Assembly (NCBI GenBank): GCA_003250275.1
Contig: QKGW01000340.1
Span: 1 to 19,069 of the forward strand
DNA: 19,069 nucleotides
Direction of reading: 5' to 3'
Source of the DNA: Alphaproteobacteria bacterium
GTDB lineage: Bacteria > Pseudomonadota > Alphaproteobacteria > Rhodospirillales > Rhodospirillaceae
The notes under the pieces were generated by a model that did not search any database, was not told where the DNA came from, and saw nothing but the letters and a program-made list of their open reading frames with translations. Each line of letters starts with the position of its first letter. Position 1 is the first letter of the stretch. The position numbers and the translations under genes were made by a program. Shown here piece by piece: positions 14,121 through 19,069 of this stretch.

Positions 14121-14176
14121 CCCGATTTTCGGGGAGGTCATCGGGTCTCGGCCGGGGTGTAGGGGGAACCCGGCCG
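14121..14176. other. Hairpins in the DUF523/chemoreceptor convergent gap
   Basis: CCCGA (14121-14125) and TCGGG (14129-14133) form a 5-bp stem with loop TTT. CGGCCGGG (14149-14156) and CCCGGCCG (14169-14176) form an 8-bp stem with a 12-base loop. Neither has a T-run on either strand. The second stem uses the same CCCGGCC/GGCCGGG arms as the terminator at 14012-14039. The 190-base gap holds no convincing gene. Confidence 0.5.
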
Positions 14177-14196
14177 TGGGTATTGGCGGGCGACGA

Positions 14197-16638
14197 TCAG
14201 GCCACCCGCGCCATCGGACCGCCTCGAACCACATGCTCAGCCATGGCCAGATCGGCTTTCAGCATGTGCTCCCGCAGGTAGGCGGCCAGATGTTGCAGTA
14301 CCTCCGTGCCCGCCGTCACGTCGCGTGCGGCGACGAGCCCACGGAGGCGATCCAGATGTTCGAACATGTCCTGGTGGGCGCGCCGGTGCGCGGCGGCCTG
14401 CGGATACGAGGTGCGGATCATCAGATCCTCTTCCGCGGCGCAATGCCCCTCGAACAGCGTGGCGAACGCTTCGATCACGCGCGCCGCGTCGTGCAGCCCC
14501 TCGCCCGAAGCCATCTGCGCGTGGACGCGGTTCATCAGGTCGACGAGCTTCTTGTGGTCGTCGTCGATCCGCTCGACGCCGGTCTCGATCTCGGGGTGCC
14601 AGGACATCAGCTTCATTTGCGTCTTGTCGGCACGCACCTGATCGAGGAAGCGCACGACCTCGCCGCGCAGATACTCGGCCTGACGCGACAGCTCGGTGGC
14701 GGAGGTGTTGATTTCGGCGGCGGCCGCGCCGGTCTCGTGAGCGGCGGTCTCGACCGACTGGATGTTGGCCGACACCTCGTGCGTGCCGCTCGCCGCCTGC
14801 TCGACGTTGCGGGCGATTTCCGCGGTCGCCGCGGTCTGCTGCTGCACCGCCGAGGCGACTGCCGCGGCGACGCTGCCGAGATCGCCGATCACGGTGTTGA
14901 TGTTCTCGACCGCGCGCACCACCGCGGAAGTTCCCGTCTGCACCGCGGCGATCTGCCCGGCGATCTCCTCGGTCGCCTTGGCGGTCTGGTTGGCGAGGCT
15001 CTTGACCTCGCCGGCGACCACCGCGAAGCCCTTGCCCATCTCGCCCGCGCGCGCCGCCTCGATCGTGGCGTTGAGGGCGAGGAGGTTGGTCTGGCTGGCG
15101 ATGTCGGTGATCAGGTCGACGACCTCGCCGATGCGGTTGGCGTTGACCGCGAGGCTGCGGATCGCGGTGCCCGCGTCCTCCGCCTGCTGCGTCGCCTGCC
15201 CCGCGACCACCGCGGCGTGCGCCACCTGCTTGCCGATCTCCTCGATCGACGCGGCGAGCTCCTCGGTCGCACTCGCCACCGTCTGCACGTTGGCGGAGGC
15301 TTCCTCGGCGGCGGCGGCGACGGTGGTCGCCTGCGCGCTGGTTTCGGCGGCGGTGCTCGCCATCTGTCCCGAGGCCGCCTGAAGCTGCGTCACCGCCGCG
15401 GCGACGCGCTCGATCACCCCGCCGACGCTCTCCTGGAACTCGTCGGCCATCTGCTTCATCGCCGCGCGGCGGTCGGCCTCGGCCTGGCGCTTCTGCGCCT
15501 CGCTCGCGCGTTCGAGTTCGGCGACGCGGAGGGCGTTGTCCTTGAACACCTGCACCGCTTCGGCCATCTCGCCGACCTCGTCCCTGCGCCCGCGCGCCGG
15601 CACCTCGGCGTCGAGATCGCCCTTGGCGAGCGCACCCATCGCCGCGGTCATCCGCCGCACCGGCACCGAAATGCCGCGCCCGATCACCACCGCCGCCGCG
15701 ATCCCGATGGTCAGCGCCGCGAGGGTCAGGGCGAGATTGAGAGCGGCGCCGCGCGCCTGATCGGCGCGCACCCCAGCGAGGGTGGCGGCGAGGTTGGCGG
15801 TCTGGCCGTTGCGCACCTCGGCGAGCTTGGCGCGGAGCGCCGCCGTCGCCGGAGCGACCTCGCCGTCGGCGATTTCCTTCACTGCCTTGCGCCGCGCCAC
15901 GACGCGGTCGAACGACGCCTGATAGGCCTGCGCCTGGGCGAGCAAAATCTCGGTGCGGTCGTGCAGCTCGGCGTCCGGCATCGCGTCGGGCAGCTTGCCG
16001 GCGAGGATCAGAAAGCGTGCCATCCCCGCGCGCATCGCCGCCGCGAGCATGTCGTCGGGCGTGCGCAGATAACGCACCGCGTCGATCCGCGTGGTCATCA
16101 GCGCTTCGAGCGCCGCGCCGGTGGCCGCCGCGGCTTCGAACGCGCGCATCCCGGAGGTGCGGCCGAGCACGTCGACAAGCGCGGAACGGAGCTGCGGGCC
16201 GATCTTGCCGATGCCGTCGTCGGTTTCCTTGGCGCGGAGGCCCTCCTCGGCGGCGAGGTGGTCGAAGGCGGCAATCAAGGTGTCGGCCGAGGCTTGCGCC
16301 TGTTCCACCATTGCGCGCCGGGCGGGATTGCGCATCCCGTCGCGCAGGGCGGCGACGCCGCTGCTGAGTTCGGCGAGTTTTCGCTGAATGCGTTCGGCGT
16401 CGGCGGCGTCGGAAGCGGTGACGTAAAGGGCGAGTTCGCCCTCGATCTCGGAAAGGGTCGTGCCGAGATCACGAACCCGTTCACCATTGGCGGAAACACG
16501 GGAATACTCGGAAATCGCGCCAGAGAAGATGTGTCCGTTGTAATAGGACATCGCGGATACGGCGCAAACCAAGGCTATCAACGTTACGAAGCCGAGGGAA
16601 ATCTTGGTCCCGATTTTCAGATCGACCAACCGCGCCAT
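14197..16638 (-). CDS. Methyl-accepting chemotaxis protein with C-terminal hemerythrin domain
   Basis: An 813-residue chemoreceptor. Membrane helix 1 spans about 12-32 and helix 2 about 299-320, enclosing a helical periplasmic domain of some 265 residues (HBM-like by size, not by clear motif). HAMP follows (about 322-375), then the signalling domain with the conserved hairpin tip TDIASQTNLLALNATIEAAR (511-530) and AGEMGKGFAVVAGEVKSLAN. Residues 675-813 are a bacteriohemerythrin with all seven di-iron ligands: His695, His732, Glu736, His751, His755, His791, Asp796. Hemerythrins bind O2 at the di-iron site, so aerotaxis or redox taxis is likely; Desulfovibrio DcrH has the same architecture. The start is fixed by GGAGGTG six bases upstream. 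No CheR-binding pentapeptide is seen at the C-terminus. It stands alone, without che genes. Confidence 0.96.
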   Translation of the reverse strand: MARLVDLKIGTKISLGFVTLIALVCAVSAMSYYNGHIFSGAISEYSRVSANGERVRDLGTTLSEIEGELALYVTASDAADAERIQRKLAELSSGVAALRDGMRNPARRAMVEQAQASADTLIAAFDHLAAEEGLRAKETDDGIGKIGPQLRSALVDVLGRTSGMRAFEAAAATGAALEALMTTRIDAVRYLRTPDDMLAAAMRAGMARFLILAGKLPDAMPDAELHDRTEILLAQAQAYQASFDRVVARRKAVKEIADGEVAPATAALRAKLAEVRNGQTANLAATLAGVRADQARGAALNLALTLAALTIGIAAAVVIGRGISVPVRRMTAAMGALAKGDLDAEVPARGRRDEVGEMAEAVQVFKDNALRVAELERASEAQKRQAEADRRAAMKQMADEFQESVGGVIERVAAAVTQLQAASGQMASTAAETSAQATTVAAAAEEASANVQTVASATEELAASIEEIGKQVAHAAVVAGQATQQAEDAGTAIRSLAVNANRIGEVVDLITDIASQTNLLALNATIEAARAGEMGKGFAVVAGEVKSLANQTAKATEEIAGQIAAVQTGTSAVVRAVENINTVIGDLGSVAAAVASAVQQQTAATAEIARNVEQAASGTHEVSANIQSVETAAHETGAAAAEINTSATELSRQAEYLRGEVVRFLDQVRADKTQMKLMSWHPEIETGVERIDDDHKKLVDLMNRVHAQMASGEGLHDAARVIEAFATLFEGHCAAEEDLMIRTSYPQAAAHRRAHQDMFEHLDRLRGLVAARDVTAGTEVLQHLAAYLREHMLKADLAMAEHVVRGGPMARVA

Positions 16639-16948
16639 GAAAGCACCTCCGGTCCGGAATCTTTTATTCGTTTCGACCCGCCACGCTCACGCGATCATGT
16701 TGCGTGCCCTTTCATCCTACGCGCGCAAAAACAAACCTCAACCGCGAAAAACCCGGCACGACATACACGCTTACATCGATCACCCCTAACGAGTTGATCG
16801 CGCAGAAGAAATATTTTGCCTTGTTGATAAACTCAGAGGTTGTGTGACGGTGCGCACCTTTTACGCGACCCGGCCGCACCCCCGAATCCCGTCGCGAATC
16901 GGTCACATTGCCACGTTATCGCGAGGAAATATCGTCCATTGCGTGCAC
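16639..16948. other. Intergenic region between modC and the chemoreceptor gene
   Basis: These 310 bases hold no convincing gene. Much of 16655-16860 is clearly richer in A and T than the rest of the window. It contains a chemoreceptor promoter candidate (listed separately) and an inverted repeat, CGATCA (16777-16782) with TGATCG (16795-16800), 12-base spacer, upstream of that promoter. A looser repeat is CGCGAC (16864-16869) with GTCGCG (16891-16896). No convincing intrinsic terminator for modC is visible. Confidence 0.6.
16714..16741 (-). promoter_or_regulatory. Candidate promoter of the chemoreceptor gene
   Basis: On the minus strand TTGAGG (16741-16736) and TAGGAT (16719-16714) are 16 bases apart, with a T-rich spacer. 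The leader would be about 70 bases. It does not resemble the flagellar sigma-28 consensus. Confidence 0.4.
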
Positions 16949-18016
16949 TCAGGCGAGGGCGACGCCCTTCACCTGGGCGAACACCGCGTCCCCTTCGGTG
17001 AGCCCGAGCACGTCGTAGGAGCGGGCGCTGATGCGCGCCAGCAGCCGCGCGCCGCCGCCGCCCTCGCCGAGCGAGAGCAGCACCGTCACCTGGTGCCCTT
17101 CCCGCCCGAGGACCGCGCGCACGCGCGCCGGCAGCACGTTGAGGATCGAGGTTTCTACCGGGCGTACCCGGCAGATGCTGACGTCCTCCGCCTTGATCCG
17201 CAGGCGGCGGCGCGTCCCCACCGGCCCGGCGGCGGCGGCGACGAGCATCTCCGCGCCGTCGATGCGGACATGGGCGAGGCCGAACGGCGCGTCGATCGCG
17301 GTCACCACGCCCTCGACCACCGCCGCCGCGCCGGTGCGCGCGGCGAGCGGCAACGCCGGATCGGCGACGAGATCGGCGACCGGCCCCGCCGCGCGCACCC
17401 GCCCGCCCTCCATCAGCACGAGATGATCGGCGAGGCGTTCGACCTCGGTCATGTCGTGAGAAACGTAGATCACCGGGATCGACAGCACGTCGTGCAGACG
17501 TTCGAGGTAGGGCAGGATTTCGTCCTTGCTGTCGCGGTCGAGCGCGGCGAGGGGTTCGTCCATCAGCAGCAGGCGCGGCTGCGAGAGGAGCGCGCGGCCG
17601 ATGGCGACGCGCTGCCGCTCGCCGCCGGAAAGGCGGAGCGGCGCGCGGTCCATCAGCCGCGCGAGGCCGAGCAGGTCCACCACCTCGTCGAAAGCGACCC
17701 CACGGTCGGCGGCGCGGCGCTGGCCGTAGCGCAAATTTCCGGTGACCGAGAGGTGGGGGAACAGGCTCGCCTCCTGAAACACGTAGCCGAGCGGGCGGCG
17801 GTGCGGCGACATGAAGGTCCTTTCGCTCTGCCACACCTCGCCGTAGCCGAAGGCGAACGCGCCGGGCAGGCGTTCGAGCCCGGCGATGCAGCGCAGCGTC
17901 GTGGTCTTGCCGCAACCCGAAGGGCCGAACAGCGCGGTGACGCCGCGCTCGGGCGCGCTGAACGCGACGTGCAGGTCGAAGGCGCCGATCCGTCCGGCGA
18001 AACGCGCGTCGATCAT
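16949..18016 (-). CDS. modC: Molybdate ABC transporter ATP-binding protein ModC
   Basis: A 355-residue cytoplasmic ATPase of the molybdate importer ModABC. Walker A is GPSGCGKT (31-38), the Q-loop is in YVFQEASLFPHLSV (about 78-91), the signature LSGGE is at 129-133, Walker B LLLMDEP at 149-155 and the H-loop in YVSHDMTEV. A C-terminal TOBE/Mop molybdate-binding domain covers about 288-353 (SILNVLPARV, then LLARISARSYDVLGLTEGD), which in characterised ModC proteins allows inhibition by bound molybdate. The phrase HRRPLGYVFQE after the Walker A segment is typical of ModC and separates it from sulfate or polyamine ATPases. The ATG at 18016 overlaps the modB stop (ATGA), implying translational coupling. 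It is the last gene of the operon. Confidence 0.97.
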   Translation of the reverse strand: MIDARFAGRIGAFDLHVAFSAPERGVTALFGPSGCGKTTTLRCIAGLERLPGAFAFGYGEVWQSERTFMSPHRRPLGYVFQEASLFPHLSVTGNLRYGQRRAADRGVAFDEVVDLLGLARLMDRAPLRLSGGERQRVAIGRALLSQPRLLLMDEPLAALDRDSKDEILPYLERLHDVLSIPVIYVSHDMTEVERLADHLVLMEGGRVRAAGPVADLVADPALPLAARTGAAAVVEGVVTAIDAPFGLAHVRIDGAEMLVAAAAGPVGTRRRLRIKAEDVSICRVRPVETSILNVLPARVRAVLGREGHQVTVLLSLGEGGGGARLLARISARSYDVLGLTEGDAVFAQVKGVALA

Positions 18017-18678
18017 CGCAGGCGCCTCCGCAGGCGCTTTTCGATCAACGTCATCGCGAGGATGACGCAGAAGGAGAACCCGAGCATCAGCGCCGAGAGC
18101 TTGTGCGCCTCGCCCCATTCGAGGGTTTCGACGTAGTCGAGGATCGTCATCGAGAGAACCTTGGTTTCGCCGGGAATGTTGCCGCCGATCATCAGCACCA
18201 CGCCGAATTCGCCGATGGTATGCGCGAAGCCGAGGATCGCGCCGGTGAGGATGCCCGGGCTCGCGAGCGGCAGGGCGATGGAGAAGAACGCGTCGAAGGG
18301 GCTGGCGCGCAGCGTTGCCGCCGCCTCCATCGGGCGGTCGCCCATCGCCTCGAAGGCGTTGCGGATCGGGTTGACCACGAACGGCAGCGAATACACCACC
18401 GACCCCGCCACCAGCCCGGCGAAGGTGAACGCCAGCGGCCGCACCCCGAAGGGCGCGAGCGCGGCGCTCACCGGCCCCTCGGGGCTCATCGCGACGAGGA
18501 GGTAGAAGCCGAGCACGGTAGGCGGCAGGACCAGCGGCAGCGCCACCACCGTCGCCACCCCTTCCTTGGCCCAGTGGCGGCTGCGCGCGAGCCACCAGGC
18601 GAGCGGCGTGCCGAGCACCAGCAGCACGCAGGTGCTGAGCGCGGCGAGCTTGACGGTGAGGACGATGACGCCGGTCAT
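18013..18678 (-). CDS. modB: Molybdate ABC transporter permease ModB
   Basis: A 221-residue inner-membrane permease with about five hydrophobic helices. The cytoplasmic coupling loop holds the EAA motif, EAAATLRASPFDAFFSIALP followed by LASPGI, around residues 118-143. LPLVLPPTVLGFYLLV (about 47-62) and GFAHTIGEFGVVLMIGGNIPG (about 148-168, in two blocks) are typical of ModB. It forms the channel dimer that releases molybdate into the cytoplasm. AAGGAG lies six bases before the ATG at 18678. Its stop overlaps modC, and modA ends 10 bases upstream, so the three genes form one transcript. The length is normal for the family. Confidence 0.97.
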   Translation of the reverse strand: MTGVIVLTVKLAALSTCVLLVLGTPLAWWLARSRHWAKEGVATVVALPLVLPPTVLGFYLLVAMSPEGPVSAALAPFGVRPLAFTFAGLVAGSVVYSLPFVVNPIRNAFEAMGDRPMEAAATLRASPFDAFFSIALPLASPGILTGAILGFAHTIGEFGVVLMIGGNIPGETKVLSMTILDYVETLEWGEAHKLSALMLGFSFCVILAMTLIEKRLRRRLR

Positions 18679-18688
18679 GCCGAACTCC

Positions 18689-19069
18689 TTACTTGCGCAT
18701 TCCGTAGCCGTACTTCTCGATCACCGCCGCGGCCTCGGGCGAGGACTTCAGGAAGGCGAGGAAGGCGGACGCCACCGGGTTCTCCGCGCCCTTCTTCATC
18801 AGCGCGGCGTCCTGGTAGATCGGCGCGTAGAGGTTTTCCGGCACCACCCAGCGCGAGCCGGAGGGATCGAGGTTGATCTGCGAGAGGGCGACGAAGCCGA
18901 GGTCCGCCGCGCCCGAGGCGGCGAACTGGTGCGCCTGCGAGATGTTGTTGCCGACGACGATCTTGGGTTCGAGCGCGTCGTAGACGCCGAGTTTCTTCAT
19001 CGCCTCGACGGCGGCGGTGCCGTAGGGCGCGGTCTTGGGGTTGGCGATCGCGATCTTGGCGAAGCCGCC
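18689..19069 (-). CDS. modA: Molybdate-binding periplasmic protein ModA, C-terminal part
   Basis: Only the last 126 residues are inside the window; the start and signal peptide lie beyond the right edge. The visible part begins GGFAKIAIANPKTAPYGTAA, the classic ModA segment next to the hinge, followed by KIVVGNNISQAHQFAASGAA and DLGFVALSQ, which line the molybdate pocket in known structures. It ends in the usual Lys/Tyr-rich helix (EKYGYGMRK). ModA captures molybdate or tungstate in the periplasm and delivers it to ModB. The operon promoter, and any ModE site, would be outside this window. Confidence 0.96.
   Translation of the reverse strand, partial: GGFAKIAIANPKTAPYGTAAVEAMKKLGVYDALEPKIVVGNNISQAHQFAASGAADLGFVALSQINLDPSGSRWVVPENLYAPIYQDAALMKKGAENPVASAFLAFLKSSPEAAAVIEKYGYGMRK

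Noticed and set aside
14084..14281. Small plus-strand ORF starting with TTG in the convergent gap
   Set aside because: No ribosome site at the start, a composition like noise, and it runs into the antisense of the chemoreceptor 3' end.
16910..16936. Possible ModE operator near CGTTATCGCGAGGAAATATCG
   Set aside because: It lies downstream of modC, not before modA, and lacks the symmetrical TATA-type half sites.
1..19069. CRISPR arrays, insertion sequences, integrases, toxin-antitoxin or defence genes
   Set aside because: Looked for on both strands. I saw no regularly spaced repeats, no transposase or integrase motifs, and no gene of these families.

Overview
The window is GC-rich chromosomal DNA of an alphaproteobacterium. 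The gene set and order (rnd, kdsD, lptC, lptA, lptB, rpoN, hpf, ptsN) fit Rhodospirillales-type genomes best; I cannot name a genus. All recognised genes look like intact core or niche genes. I see no phage, insertion sequence, CRISPR array or defence island. Most long antisense reading frames are artefacts of the high GC content.

Layout. (1) 1-764, minus: 5' part of an NDUFA9-like NAD(P)-binding protein, cut by the window edge. (2) 1037-8316, plus: a tRNA-Leu(CAG) gene, then RNase D, arabinose-5-phosphate isomerase, LptC, LptA, LptB, sigma-54, the long hibernation factor HPF and EIIA-Ntr, ending at a strong bidirectional terminator. This block couples Kdo supply and LPS export to sigma-54/PTS-Ntr regulation and ribosome hibernation. 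Internal promoter candidates lie before lptB and hpf. (3) 8384-8845, minus: a small heat-shock protein, divergent from (4) a SulP transporter resembling the BicA bicarbonate carriers (9155-10813, plus). (5) 10952-14006, plus: a PiT phosphate transporter, a PstS-like binding protein without its ABC partners, and a DUF523/TudS-like protein, packed as one operon. (6) 14197-16638, minus: a chemoreceptor fused to a C-terminal hemerythrin domain with all seven metal ligands, probably an oxygen or redox sensor. (7) 16949-19069, minus: modC, modB and the 3' part of modA, a molybdate ABC importer.

I found no clearly new multi-gene system. The observations most worth following are non-coding: a structured hpf leader, an 11-bp hairpin without a U-tract between hpf and ptsN, a convergent gap carrying four arms of one 7-base sequence that can pair in two ways, and a tRNA gene lying directly upstream of the gene for the tRNA-trimming enzyme RNase D. 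Among proteins, the chemoreceptor-hemerythrin fusion and the PiT/orphan-PstS/DUF523 operon stand out. Promoter and hairpin calls were made by eye and are candidates only.
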